Source: Gaiellasilicea sp963829845 (GTDB lineage: Bacteria; Actinomycetota; Thermoleophilia; Gaiellales; Gaiellaceae). From it: DNA of 64,000 nucleotides. Where the stretch lies: contig CAWHKD010000019.1 of the NCBI GenBank assembly GCA_963829845.1, positions 167,579 to 231,578 on the forward strand. The letters are read 5' to 3'. The notes beneath the pieces were generated by a model. It searched no databases. It was not told where the DNA came from and was given only the letters and a program-made list of their open reading frames with translations. Each line of letters opens with the position of its first letter. Position 1 is the first letter of the stretch. This document shows positions 25,449 through 33,920 of this stretch, in pieces. The position numbers and the translations under genes are program-made.

Positions 25449-26734
25449 TGCGCAAGCCGGGCGGCCTCTGGCGGCATCGCGACTTCCTCTCCCTCTGGGG
25501 GGCGGAGACGATCAGCCAGTTCGGGACGCAGGTCTCGCTGCTGGCGCTGCCGCTGGTCGCGATCATCGTGCTCGAGGAGAGCGCGTTCAAGATCGCGGCC
25601 CTGACGAGCGTCGAGTTCCTGCCGTTCCTGCTCTTCACGCTTCCGGCAGGCGTCTGGGTCGATCGTCTGCGGCGGAAGCCGATCCTCGTGCTCGGGAACG
25701 TCGGCCGGGCCGTCGCACTCCTCTCGGTGCCGGTCGTCTACTGGGTCGGGGGTCTGACGATCTGGCAGCTCTACGTCGTCGGCTTCGCCATCGGCGTCTG
25801 CACCGTCTTCTTCGACGTCGCCTACCAGTCCTACATCCCCGCGCTCGTCGGCAGAGAGGACGTCGTCGAGGCGAACTCGAAACTCGAGATCAGTCGTGCG
25901 GCCGCAATGGTCGCCGGTCCCGGCATGGCCGGCGGCCTCGTGGCACTGCTCACGGCCCCGGTCGCCGTGCTCTTGGATGCGGTCAGCTACGCGGTCTCCG
26001 CGCTGCTGCTCGTCGGGATCCGGAAGCAGGAGGAGGCGCCGCCGCGCGCCGAGCGCCGGTCGCTCCGGGACGAGCTCGGTGAGGGCCTCCGCTACGTCTT
26101 CCGGCATCCCTATCAGCGCACGATGGTGGCGATGACGGCGCTCTCGAACTTCTTCGGTCAGGTCGTCTTCTCGATCCTGCTCGTCTACGCCGTCCGCGAG
26201 CTCGACCTGTCCGTGGGCACGATCGGGATCGCGCTCGCGATCGGCAACCTCGGCACGCTGGCTTCTGCGCTCACCGCCAAGCGGATCGGCGACCGGCTCG
26301 GCGTCGGGCGGACGATCCTGCTCGCCTCGTGCCTGTTCGGGCCGGGCACGCTGCTGATCGCATTCGCGCCCCAGGCCTACGCCTTGCCGCTCATCGTCCT
26401 TGCGATGATCGTGATCGGGTTCGGCGGGATCCTCTACAACGTCACCGCGATCAGCCTGATACAGGCGATCACGCCCGACCGGATTCTCGGCCGCGCAAAC
26501 GCCTCTCGCCGGTTCGTGGTCTGGGGAGTCGTGCCGCTCGGCGGGTTCACCGGCGGCGCGCTCGCCTCGACGATCGGGCTGCGCCAGACGATGGTCGTCG
26601 GCGCCCTCGGCGGCCTGCTCACGATCGTCCCGATCCTCATCTCGCCGCTCCGCTCGGTCGGAAAGATGTCGGAGCTCGAGCCGCTCGAGCCTCAGTCCTC
26701 CCCGATCGCCTCGGCCAGCAGCGCACCTGCGTAG
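25448..26734 (+). CDS. MFS transporter (EntS-like, MFS_3)
   Basis: The 428-residue protein has 12 hydrophobic helices, an N-terminal WRHRDFLSLWGAETISQFG segment and a motif A-like VDRLRRKP loop, as in the EntS/enterobactin-exporter-like branch. It probably exports a small molecule. The GTG start shares one base with the stop of the DUF4097 gene (TAGTG). The 3' end overlaps the convergent gene at 26692 by 43 bases. Confidence 0.9.
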   Translation: MRKPGGLWRHRDFLSLWGAETISQFGTQVSLLALPLVAIIVLEESAFKIAALTSVEFLPFLLFTLPAGVWVDRLRRKPILVLGNVGRAVALLSVPVVYWVGGLTIWQLYVVGFAIGVCTVFFDVAYQSYIPALVGREDVVEANSKLEISRAAAMVAGPGMAGGLVALLTAPVAVLLDAVSYAVSALLLVGIRKQEEAPPRAERRSLRDELGEGLRYVFRHPYQRTMVAMTALSNFFGQVVFSILLVYAVRELDLSVGTIGIALAIGNLGTLASALTAKRIGDRLGVGRTILLASCLFGPGTLLIAFAPQAYALPLIVLAMIVIGFGGILYNVTAISLIQAITPDRILGRANASRRFVVWGVVPLGGFTGGALASTIGLRQTMVVGALGGLLTIVPILISPLRSVGKMSELEPLEPQSSPIASASSAPA

Positions 26735-27072
26735 CTCCGCCAGGCGAGGTCAGGCTGCGCCCGCAGCCGCGCCAGCCCGTCGCTCACCGCCGCCAACCCC
26801 TCCGAGTCGGCGGTGAGCCGGGCCAGCGCGTCCTCGAGCCGGTCGCGCGCGCCGGGGTCGGCGAGATCCTCCGCCATCGACGCGACGGCCCGCCCGTCCA
26901 GATCGAGCTCGCGGCGTGGGTCGCCGCCGGTCGCGAGCAGCAGCTCGGCCCGGCGCGTCGCCGCCTTCACCTCCTCCGGGTCGAGCTCGACCTCCTGTCC
27001 CGCGAGCCAGGCGAGGCCAAGTAACAGACTGTTACTTGGCCCCGCCTCGAGCAGCTCCAGCAGCTCGCGCAC
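26692..27072 (-). CDS. Helical hypothetical protein
   Basis: The 126-residue acidic, Leu/Ala-rich helical protein has no recognised domain. It starts (GTG) 15 bases after the stop of the upstream secreted hydrolase and is probably cotranscribed with it. Codons 11-19 (GPSNSLLLG) are made of the perfect palindrome at 27015-27041, which is unusual for coding DNA and could mean the true start is downstream. Confidence 0.55.
   Translation of the reverse strand: MRELLELLEAGPSNSLLLGLAWLAGQEVELDPEEVKAATRRAELLLATGGDPRRELDLDGRAVASMAEDLADPGARDRLEDALARLTADSEGLAAVSDGLARLRAQPDLAWRSYAGALLAEAIGED
27015..27041. repeat. 27-bp perfect palindrome containing GTAACAGACTGTTAC
   Basis: Thirteen-base arms (27015-27027 and 27029-27041) flank a single central base. 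The inner 15 bases equal the palindrome upstream of obgE. It lies between the hydrolase stop and the first conserved-looking part of the next gene. Confidence 0.75.
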
Positions 27073-27087
27073 GCTGGAACCCTATGG

Positions 27088-29156
27088 CTACGGGATGTAC
27101 GCGAGGTCCTCCAGGGCGGCACGCTCAACGGTGTCTCGAAGAGCGGGCCGGTTCCGTCGGGGTCGATCACAGTCGCGCCGCCGGAGGAGAAGAACAGCGC
27201 GATCTGGTCCTGCGCAGCGATCGCAACCGCCGCCGCACCAGGTGGGGCGAGTCCCGGCAGCCGCGTGAGGAACGTGTGCGGGTTCTTCGGGAACGTCGGG
27301 TCGGCCGCAAAGGCGAGATCGTTCCGGAAGGCCGTCGTCCGGTCCTGGAGCCCGCCGGCCCGGATGATCGCCGACGTCGTCGGGTTCGGCACGGTCTGGT
27401 CGCCTCGCGCGTACTGGAGGATGATGTCCTTTGCGGGTACGCCCGCCAGCGGCCGCGAGCGCAGGTGCACCGCATAGGCGGCGGGATTGCCCGCCTGCGT
27501 CGCCCACTCCGACCATTCGATCTGCCGCTGGATCGCGCTCGCGCCTGGAACGGTGTCGATCACGGGCGGCAGGTTGCGCAGCGGCATGTTCTCGTTGAAC
27601 GCGAACCCTGGCAGGTTGGTCAGCGGCGGCATCCGGCTGAGCAGGCTCAGCGTTACGAGTCCTCGGAAGGCTGGGCTGAGCCGGGCGATCTCGATGATCG
27701 AGCCTCCCGGGACGTTGGGCACGCCGAGCCGGACGTTCGGCTCGACGGCGAGGAACTTGACGCCGTAGATGCCGCCGAACGACTGGCCGACGTAAGAGAT
27801 CCGCGACGGATCGAGGTCGCGGGCGCCGTCGCCGTCGACGTCCATCCCGACCTCGACTTCACGCACGAGCTGCATCAGGTCGATCACGGTCTGCCGGAGG
27901 CCGTCGCGGTTCGAGATCAGTGTGTACGGGGCGGCGGCGTTGACGCCTTCCGTCGAGTCGATCGTCGTGTTCCCGTCCTGGTCGATCCCCCGACCACCGG
28001 CGGGGAGGACGACTGCCGCGCCGGCTGTGCGGTTGACGATCAGCGTTCCGAGCCCGCCGCCGCCGTGACCGACGACGTTGATTGCGATCGTCGCGATGCC
28101 GCGCCGCGCCAGTGACGACGCGACGATGAACGGGCTCGAGTTCTTGTTGTCGCCGAAGCCATGCCCGAAGATCGCCACCGGCCAGCCATGCGCCGGCGCC
28201 GTTCCCGCAGGCAGGAACACGTTGAAATAGAGCCGATTCGTGCCATGGGGGATCGGGCCGGTGTGCGTTCCGGATGGTGGGATCACCTTCGACGGCGTCT
28301 CGTAGTCCGGCGAGTCGTAGGAGCCGAACGCAACCGTGCCGACGCTGCCGGGATAGAGCGACAGGAACGGCGTTCCCGTCGGGGAGACCTGGAACGCCGG
28401 TGCGGTGGTGGTCTGGCGTGAGAAGGCGATCGAGCTGATGCTCGCGAGCGGGAACACCGTGCGCACGCCGCCGGCTCCGAGGACGAAGTCTGCCGTCGCC
28501 GGCGTCGAGGCCTTGATCTGGGCCCGCACCTGCTCGAGCAGGGGCGTCACGCTCTGAGTCGTGAAGACCGTCGCGACGGCGACGTCCGCCAGCCCCAGCT
28601 TGTCGGGCAGCCCGCGCACGAGCTCGGACATGTTGTGGTGGAGGTCGTTCCGGAATGGCGCCGACTCGATCGGCTCGCCGCTCGCGTCGCGGACGCGGTT
28701 CGTGACGACGAGGATGTAGGCCGTCTGCTGCCGCAGCAGCTGGTCGGATTCGAGATGGAGCGTGTCGGCGGCGGGCTCCCAGACGATCTGGTTGACGCCG
28801 GTGATCGCGTGGTCGGGGATGCGGATCAGGAAGACGGACGAGCTCGAGACGCTGGTCGGATCGATCGCGCCGGTGAAGGGGATCGAGATCCGCGGCTGGA
28901 CGTTGAAGCCGTCGAGCGTGTTGAGGACGTCGATGTCGAGGCAGTCGGACGGTCGCGCCGCACAGTCGGGTTTCGGGAGGTCAACCCGCAGCCCGGTCGG
29001 CTGAGACCAGTCGACCGTCGTCCAGCGATCGCTCGGGAACGGGCTCCCTGCGGGCGTGGACAGGTCGTAGCTCGGCTGCACGCCCGCCTGCGCCAGCGAG
29101 GGCAGAGCGAGCGAGAAGAGCAACACGAGGAAGAGCACACGGCGCGGCGACAGCAT
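27088..29156 (-). CDS. Secreted alpha/beta-hydrolase (lipase-like), frameshifted near the end
   Basis: This exported protein (about 689 residues after correction) has a signal peptide (RVLFLVLLFSLALPSLAQA), an Ig-like N-terminal region similar in layout to bacterial virulence-factor lipases (SIPFTGAIDPTSVSSSSVFL), and an alpha/beta-hydrolase part with HGFGDN (oxyanion region) and the nucleophile GQSFGG. In the last codons the frame reads PLSVPPWRTS. Adding one C at the CCC on the minus strand (27114-27116) gives PLSVPPLEDLAYIP and a stop at 27088, a sensible terminus. Without it the frame runs into the next gene to 26967. Substrates may be lipids or polyesters; this is not determined. Confidence 0.8.
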
Positions 29157-29204
29157 GGGATTACCCCCTCTGGTCGAAGATGCGCGGCGGCGAGGCTAGC
29201 AGGC

Positions 29205-30848
29205 TCAGCCGACCGGCGCGGCGCTGCCCGAGCGCTCGTACCAGTCCGACCAGCTGCCCTCGTACGCGCGCGCCTCGCCGTCGCCGACCTCGACGATCCG
29301 GTCGACGATCCGGTCGAGGAAGTAGCGGTCGTGCGAGATCACGCAGACCGTGCCGACGAACGCCTCCAGGGCCGCCTCGAGTGCCTCGACCGAGTCGATG
29401 TCGAGGTGGTTCGTCGGCTCGTCGAGCACGAGCAGGTTCGGACGGGCGAGCATCAGGAGCAGCAGCTGCAGCCGCGTCCGTTCACCGCCGGAGAGGAGCC
29501 TGTTGGCCCGACGCACCTGCTCATAGGGAAAGAGGAACTTCATCAGCACCGAGACGGCTTCGCCCTCGGAGCAGCGGTGCGCGAGTCGAACGGTCTCGAG
29601 CGGGCTCGACTCCGGATCGAGTGTCTCCTGATCCTGGGCGAGGTAGCCGATCCGGATCGAGGGGCCGACCCAGACCTCGCCCTCGGTCGGCTCGAGCTCA
29701 CCGACGACCGTCTTCAGGAGGACGCTCTTGCCGGCGCCGTTCGCACCGACGAAACCGACCCGCTCGCCGTGGACCACGGTCAGCTCGACGTCGGCCAGCA
29801 CGACGTCCTCGCCGAACTGCATCCCGACGTGTCTGAGCTCGAACACGCGCTGGCCGCCGCGCTCGTGCGGGTGCAGCCGCAGTGCGATCTTGCGGCGCTC
29901 GAGCACCGGGCGCTCGATCTTGTGCATCCGGTCGATCTGGCGCTGCTTGTTGCGCGCCTGCTTGATGTGGCGCTCGTCGACCACGCGGTGCGCCCAGTCC
30001 TTGAAGCGGCGGATCGCCGCCTCCAGCCGCTCGATCTCCTTCTGCTGGGTGACGAACTGCTGCTGCTGACGCTGCAGCTCCAGCTCGCGTGCGAGCGTGT
30101 AGGCGGAGTAGTTGCCCGGCCACATCCGGATCCGGCCGCGGTTGAGCTCGGCGATCTGGCTGACTGTCTCGTCGAGCAGGTAGCGGTCGTGCGAGACGGC
30201 GACGGCGGCACCATCGAAGTTGGTGAGCAGGCGCTCGAGCAGCGAGCGGCCGACGGCGTCGAGATGCGCCTCCGGCTCGTCGAGCAGGAGCACGTCCGGA
30301 TCCTGCGCGAGGCAGCCTGCGAGTGCGATCAGCTTTCGCTGGCCGCCGGAGAGCGCGCTGGTCGGCAGCGTCAGGTCGGCCTCCGCGATGCCGAGGTCGA
30401 GCAGCATCGCGCGCGCCCGGCCGTCGATGCTCGGCCCTCCGGCCGCCTCCCAGCGTTCGACGAGCTCCTCCTGGCGACGCAGCACCCGCGACATCCGGTC
30501 GAGGTCGGCGGCGAGCTCCGGCGAGGCCAGCTGCTCGGCGACGCGATTCAGATCGCGGTCGAGCTGGTCGAGGTCGGGGCGGGCCGCGCGCACCGTCTCG
30601 AGCGCGTTCCGCTCGTCACCCAGCGGGTGCTGCGGCAGGAAGGAGACGACGATGCCGCGCCGCCGTACCGACGTGCCGGCGTCGGGTTCCTCGAGCCCGG
30701 CGATCAGCTTCAGCATCGTCGACTTGCCGGAGCCGTTCGTGCCGACGACGCCGACGCGGGCGCCCGGCTCGATCGCGAAGTCCAGCTCGTCGAGCACCAT
30801 TCGGCTGCCGAACGACTTGCGAACGGCGTTCAGCGAGACGAGGGCCAT
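29205..30848 (-). CDS. ABC-F family ATPase
   Basis: The 547-residue protein has two ATPase domains and no membrane segments. Walker A motifs are GTNGSGKST and GANGAGKSV, signatures LSGGQRK and LSGGERT, Walker B LLLDEPEAHLD and LVLDEPTNHLD, with a basic linker (LERRKIALRLHPHE) between. ABC-F proteins act on ribosomes as translation factors or antibiotic-protection factors; the subtype is unclear. The first Walker B has EAHLD instead of TNHLD. The ATG at 30848 is chosen over 30977, which lies in the upstream gene. Confidence 0.9.
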   Translation of the reverse strand: MALVSLNAVRKSFGSRMVLDELDFAIEPGARVGVVGTNGSGKSTMLKLIAGLEEPDAGTSVRRRGIVVSFLPQHPLGDERNALETVRAARPDLDQLDRDLNRVAEQLASPELAADLDRMSRVLRRQEELVERWEAAGGPSIDGRARAMLLDLGIAEADLTLPTSALSGGQRKLIALAGCLAQDPDVLLLDEPEAHLDAVGRSLLERLLTNFDGAAVAVSHDRYLLDETVSQIAELNRGRIRMWPGNYSAYTLARELELQRQQQQFVTQQKEIERLEAAIRRFKDWAHRVVDERHIKQARNKQRQIDRMHKIERPVLERRKIALRLHPHERGGQRVFELRHVGMQFGEDVVLADVELTVVHGERVGFVGANGAGKSVLLKTVVGELEPTEGEVWVGPSIRIGYLAQDQETLDPESSPLETVRLAHRCSEGEAVSVLMKFLFPYEQVRRANRLLSGGERTRLQLLLLMLARPNLLVLDEPTNHLDIDSVEALEAALEAFVGTVCVISHDRYFLDRIVDRIVEVGDGEARAYEGSWSDWYERSGSAAPVG

Positions 30849-30852
30849 CGCC

Positions 30853-31206
30853 CTAGCTGGAGGTGCGGATGACCGAGAGGACGTAGTCGTCCCGGCCCTC
30901 GCGCAGCGCGTCCGCGAGACGGGCGTCGCCCGAGATCCCGGCGCGCCCGGCGAGCACCTCGTACAGGCGCTCGTCACTCATCCCGGCGGCGCGCGCCGTC
31001 TTGACGAGCTCTTGGATCACGGGGCGCGGCGTTCCGTCCGGGGCAAACTGCCAGCCGGGATAAAGGAAGTCGTGGCCTCCGGGGCGGCGGACGCCGAGCA
31101 GTTCGCCGGCGCGGCGCATCGCGTCGAGCCGTTGCGTACCGACCCCGAGCCTGGTCGACAGCCAGGAACCGGACAGCGATTCGTCGGCGAGGGTCGTCAC
31201 GTCCAC
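30853..31206 (-). CDS. Hypothetical protein with probable helix-turn-helix
   Basis: The 117-residue protein begins with a possible helix-turn-helix (LSGSWLSTRLGVGTQRLDAMRRAG), then a YPGWQFAPDGTPRPVI segment and a helical C-terminus. The WQF..dG..P pattern recalls Xre/ParS-like antitoxin-type DNA-binding proteins, but no toxin gene is adjacent. The start is uncertain: the GTG at 31206 lies 10 bases after the stop of a 42-codon gene on the same strand. It precedes the ABC-F gene by 4 bases. Confidence 0.6.
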   Translation of the reverse strand: MDVTTLADESLSGSWLSTRLGVGTQRLDAMRRAGELLGVRRPGGHDFLYPGWQFAPDGTPRPVIQELVKTARAAGMSDERLYEVLAGRAGISGDARLADALREGRDDYVLSVIRTSS

Positions 31207-31216
31207 GACCCGCTCA

Positions 31217-31345
31217 TCATGCCGTGGCGATACGGGCGCGTCGACCCGTGAGCGCCCAGCGGGCACCCTCGACGGCCCAGCCGCCGATCGCAAGCACGAG
31301 GAGCAACAGGGCCAGCAGGAAGAAGCTCAGGCGTCGGCGTCTCAT
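31217..31345 (-). CDS. 42-residue single-helix membrane microprotein
   Basis: The 42 codons encode MRRRRLSFFLLALLLLLVLA, then IGGWAVEGARWALTGRRARIATA: a basic N-terminus, one strong transmembrane helix and a basic tail. A TAATCT -10 box ends exactly 6 bases before the ATG, the leaderless arrangement seen at many genes here, which supports it as real. It is probably cotranscribed with 30853-31206 and divergent from the tatA-like gene. Confidence 0.6.
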   Translation of the reverse strand: MRRRRLSFFLLALLLLVLAIGGWAVEGARWALTGRRARIATA

Positions 31346-31351
31346 GCAGCG

Positions 31352-31357
31352 AGATTA
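31352..31357 (-). promoter_or_regulatory. -10 box of the 42-codon gene (leaderless)
   Basis: TAATCT on the minus strand, 6 bases before the ATG at 31345. Confidence 0.5.
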
Positions 31358-31429
31358 CGGCGGCGCCCGGCCGGCGGCATCGGCCGCGACGACGATTCGG
31401 CGTCATCCTTTCGGCCGATCTGCGGCATC

Positions 31430-31435
31430 TATATT
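31430..31435 (+). promoter_or_regulatory. -10 box of the tatA-like gene (leaderless)
   Basis: TATATT, 6 bases before the ATG at 31442. Confidence 0.55.
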
Positions 31436-31441
31436 GGGCGC

Positions 31442-31663
31442 ATGCCGGGCCACTGGGAGCTGATCGTGCTCGGTCTCGTCCTGCTGCTGCTGTTCGGTGC
31501 GAAGCGGGTACCGCTGATCGGACGCCAGCTCGGGCGCAGCCTCCGCGAGCTGAAGGACACGGTGCGCGACGTCGATCCGCGCGACGACATGCGGCGGGCC
31601 ATGGAAGCGCCGGAGGACGAGTCGCGCACAGCCGGTACCGACCGGTCCGACGAGCCGTCCTAG
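31442..31663 (+). CDS. tatA: Sec-independent translocase subunit TatA/TatE-like
   Basis: The 73-residue protein has the TatA plan: a short N-terminus, one membrane helix (ELIVLGLVLLLLFG), the hinge FGAKRVP, an amphipathic helix (LIGRQLGRSLRELKDTV) and a charged acidic tail. TatA oligomers form the pore that exports folded twin-arginine proteins. A TatB role cannot be excluded, and no tatC is in the window. The stop overlaps the convergent gene at 31660. The leaderless start is supported by its -10 box. Confidence 0.88.
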   Translation: MPGHWELIVLGLVLLLLFGAKRVPLIGRQLGRSLRELKDTVRDVDPRDDMRRAMEAPEDESRTAGTDRSDEPS

Positions 31664-31836
31664 TCGTCCTGCCCGGCCCGCAGCTTCTCAGTCAGCTCGT
31701 CCATCTCGTCGCGCAGGTCGTGGAGCTCGCGGATCGTGAGCGTGTGCCGCTCGGTGTCGAAGATCGAGATCAGCTCGGCCAGGCGGGCGCGCGTCGTGCC
31801 GACGTTCTGCAGGCGATATTTCTCGAAGAACTCCAC
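31660..31836 (-). CDS. Small helical hypothetical protein
   Basis: The 58-residue protein (EFFEKYRLQNVGTTRARLAEL... to LTEKLRAGQDD) is predicted all helical and charged, possibly a short coiled coil. The GTG at 31836 is chosen because GGAG is 6 bases upstream and the longer frame to 32106 has low-complexity Arg/Ser composition typical of an unread frame. It is convergent with tatA with a 4-base overlap. Confidence 0.5.
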   Translation of the reverse strand: MEFFEKYRLQNVGTTRARLAELISIFDTERHTLTIRELHDLRDEMDELTEKLRAGQDD

Positions 31837-32164
31837 TGCCAGCTCCGACTCCGGCCGCCCGGCGCGGCCACGCTGAATCCCGCTTCCGGTCGTACAACGC
31901 GGCAACGGCCGCGTCGGGTACGCGTCGCGCCCGGAAGCGGCGCAGGTTGAAGGGCTGAGCGCCCGCCCCCACACGGCGCTCAGCCCTCGTGTCCGCGCCG
32001 GGGCCGCCCGGCTTGGACGATTCGAGAGCGCGAATGCGGAACGCCGGATCGACCCCAGAAGATCCCTCGCGGCATCCCGCTCGCCTACCCGCGCTTCCTC
32101 GAACATTCCCTCTTTACCCGGAAGCCGCGCCCAAGAAAACCAGGGGGGACGAGTGGCCTGTGAC
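31837..32164. other. Intergenic stretch without a convincing gene
   Basis: These 328 bases hold a distant inverted repeat (CCGCTTCCGG at 31880-31889 with CCGGAAGCGG at 31931-31940) and one strong hairpin at 31951-31987. Open frames across it have the composition of unread frames. No tRNA or known RNA is recognised. Confidence 0.5.
31951..31987. terminator. Strong hairpin, probable terminator
   Basis: AGGGCTGAGCGCC (31951-31963) pairs perfectly with GGCGCTCAGCCCT (31975-31987) around an 11-base loop. It lies about 180 bases beyond the minus-strand gene ending at 32165. Confidence 0.5.
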
Positions 32165-32506
32165 CTACGGGCGGGCGTCGGCCAGGAGGGCCAGCACCGC
32201 GTTTGCCCAGTCGGAAACGTCGTCCCGCGGCTCCTGGTCGCGGATCGTGATGAAGCCGGCGGTTAGGATGTCGAGCTCCTGTTCGCTGAGCCTCTCGCCG
32301 GGCTCCACGGCGGAGGAGGCGCCCGTGTGACCGTCGTCAGCCTCGGCCTCACGGGCCATCGCAAAGCGGACCACCCACTCGCGGCCACGTCCAGCCACGG
32401 CGAGCTGGTCGAGGAGTTCGTCGACCCGCTTGCGCCCCGCAGGGGTCAGGGCAGCGACCGCCTTGGCGAGGTACTTGCTGTGGTGGTCGGTCGTGTTCAG
32501 CGTCAT
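32165..32506 (-). CDS. Hypothetical protein next to tRNA-Ala
   Basis: The 113-residue protein is acidic and helical (LTPAGRKRVDELLDQLAVAG; LSEQELDILTAGFITIRDQE) with no recognised domain. The ATG at 32506 is used because the longer frame to 32587 would run into tRNA-Ala(TGC). It is the first gene downstream of that tRNA on the same strand. Confidence 0.6.
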   Translation of the reverse strand: MTLNTTDHHSKYLAKAVAALTPAGRKRVDELLDQLAVAGRGREWVVRFAMAREAEADDGHTGASSAVEPGERLSEQELDILTAGFITIRDQEPRDDVSDWANAVLALLADARP

Positions 32507-32546
32507 CCCTCGCAGAGCTGGGCAGACGGGCCTTCTGAACTGTGTA

Positions 32547-32619
32547 TGGAGCGTGCCGGGATCGAACCGGCGACCTCCGCCTTGCAAAGGCGGCGCTCTC
32601 CCAGCTGAGCTAACGCCCC
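32547..32619 (-). tRNA. tRNA-Ala (anticodon TGC)
   Basis: On the minus strand the acceptor is GGGGCGT/ACGCTCC, D arm GCTC/GAGC, anticodon stem CCGCC/GGCGG with loop TTTGCAA (TGC complementary to 32584-32586), and T arm GCCGG-TTCGATC-CCGGC. The discriminator is A; CCA is not encoded. With tRNA-Ala(GGC) at 3172 it covers the alanine codons. Confidence 0.96.
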
Positions 32620-32629
32620 GGGAAGGCTC

Positions 32630-33580
32630 TCAGTGTAGAGGCTCGTCCGGGTCGTGGTTGCTGCGGAGACCTCGCTGCTGGAGGGCGCGTAGGCCGGCGC
32701 TGAACGTCTGCGCCTCGTCGGGGCGGGGACGGCTGCCCTGCTCGAGCCGGCGGATTCTCGCCTCGAGGAACTCGAGCTCAGGCGACGAGGCAGGTGTCTC
32801 GCTGGAGGCGAGGTCACGCTCGCGCTTGGCCAGTGTGGCCTCCTGCTCGGTGAGCGCGTCGCTCCGGGCAGCCAGCTCGTGCCGTGTACGTACGAACGCC
32901 TGCTCCACCTCACGCAGTTCCACCAGCCTCGCCTCGATCCGCGCGAGCTCGTCCGAGGCGGGGGCGGGCTTGGGGGCTTCGACTGCAGCCGGCGACTCCT
33001 GCTCGGCCTCGCGCGCAGCCTGCTCGCGCCCGTCGAGATCCGCGGCGCGCGTCTCCAGTTCAGCGGCTCTCGCTTCGAGCACGGTGGTGCGCTCGGCGAT
33101 CGCGCTCGTGCTCTCCGCGAGCTCGGCCTCACGGGCGTCGAGGCTCGCCGCGCGCGCGGCGAGCTCGTCCGAGACGGCGGGTTCCGCTGAGGACGGCGTT
33201 GCGACGCCGATCTCGCCGCGGCCCGTCTCGAGCGCCGCCTCGCGTGCGGCAAGGCGCCGCTCCCTCTCGTCGAGCTCAGCCCGTCGCTCGTCCAGCGCGG
33301 AGCGTGCCTCCTTCGCCTCTGCGATGCGGAGGCGAACGGAGTCGAGCCGTGAGCCGCGCTCTTCGGTGGCGTCGAGCTTCTGCTCGCGCTTCTCGACACG
33401 GGCGAGCGCGTCGGCGAGCTCTCGTTCCCGCTGTTGTACCTGGGAGACGCGTTCGGAGAGCGCTTGCTTGAGCGTGGCGAGTTCGTTCGCCGCCTCGAGC
33501 TGCTGTCGGCGCAGCGCCTCACGCTCCGACTCGACGTCGGAGAGCTCGTCTTTGTGGTCGCGCGACCCCCTCAGACCCAT
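32630..33580 (-). CDS. Long coiled-coil protein
   Basis: The 316-residue protein is almost entirely heptad-patterned Glu/Arg/Ala/Leu helix (for example LDERRAELDERERRLAAREAAL), broken near residues 125-140 and 200-215 by Pro/Ala linkers. There is no signal peptide or membrane helix. Such proteins are usually structural or scaffolding; nothing more specific can be read. A TACCAT box lies 10 bases before the ATG. It ends 11 bases before the tRNA gene. Confidence 0.75.
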   Translation of the reverse strand: MGLRGSRDHKDELSDVESEREALRRQQLEAANELATLKQALSERVSQVQQRERELADALARVEKREQKLDATEERGSRLDSVRLRIAEAKEARSALDERRAELDERERRLAAREAALETGRGEIGVATPSSAEPAVSDELAARAASLDAREAELAESTSAIAERTTVLEARAAELETRAADLDGREQAAREAEQESPAAVEAPKPAPASDELARIEARLVELREVEQAFVRTRHELAARSDALTEQEATLAKRERDLASSETPASSPELEFLEARIRRLEQGSRPRPDEAQTFSAGLRALQQRGLRSNHDPDEPLH

Positions 33581-33602
33581 TTCGGGCCTGATGGTACTTC
33601 AG

Positions 33603-33845
33603 CTACGCGGCGCGCTCCAGACGCTCTTCCTGGCGGGCCCGGCGCACGATGTCGTCGCGCTCGCCGAAGCGAATGCGTGCGCGCTCGGCGCGGTGCTCGT
33701 CCCAGAGCGTCAGCAGCCGTTCGTCGATGTGCTTGATCTCGTCCACGAGTGCCTGCTGCCGGCCGTACGACAGTTGCTGCCACAGCTCGCCACGCACCTC
33801 GCTCAGGCGCTCGATTTCCGCATGAATCTCAGGAATCGTTCTCAT
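33603..33845 (-). CDS. Small helical hypothetical protein
   Basis: The 80-residue charged helical protein (PEIHAEIERLSEVRGELWQQL..., RARQEERLERAA at the end) resembles small DUF2630-type helical proteins of actinobacteria in size and pattern, but this assignment is tentative. The ATG at 33845 is preferred to 33899 because the helical pattern starts there. It lies 22 bases upstream of the coiled-coil gene and may be cotranscribed. Confidence 0.6.
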   Translation of the reverse strand: MRTIPEIHAEIERLSEVRGELWQQLSYGRQQALVDEIKHIDERLLTLWDEHRAERARIRFGERDDIVRRARQEERLERAA

Positions 33846-33920
33846 GACCCTGAAAACGATGTCCGACAGCGTTTTAGTCCGGTCGGGGCCGCCCCTCAAC
33901 CGAAACGCAACATTGGCCGT

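Noticed and set aside
28635..30872. 745-codon plus-strand frame
   Set aside because: It is opposite two well-supported minus-strand genes (hydrolase and ABC-F) and has no recognisable domain or signal.
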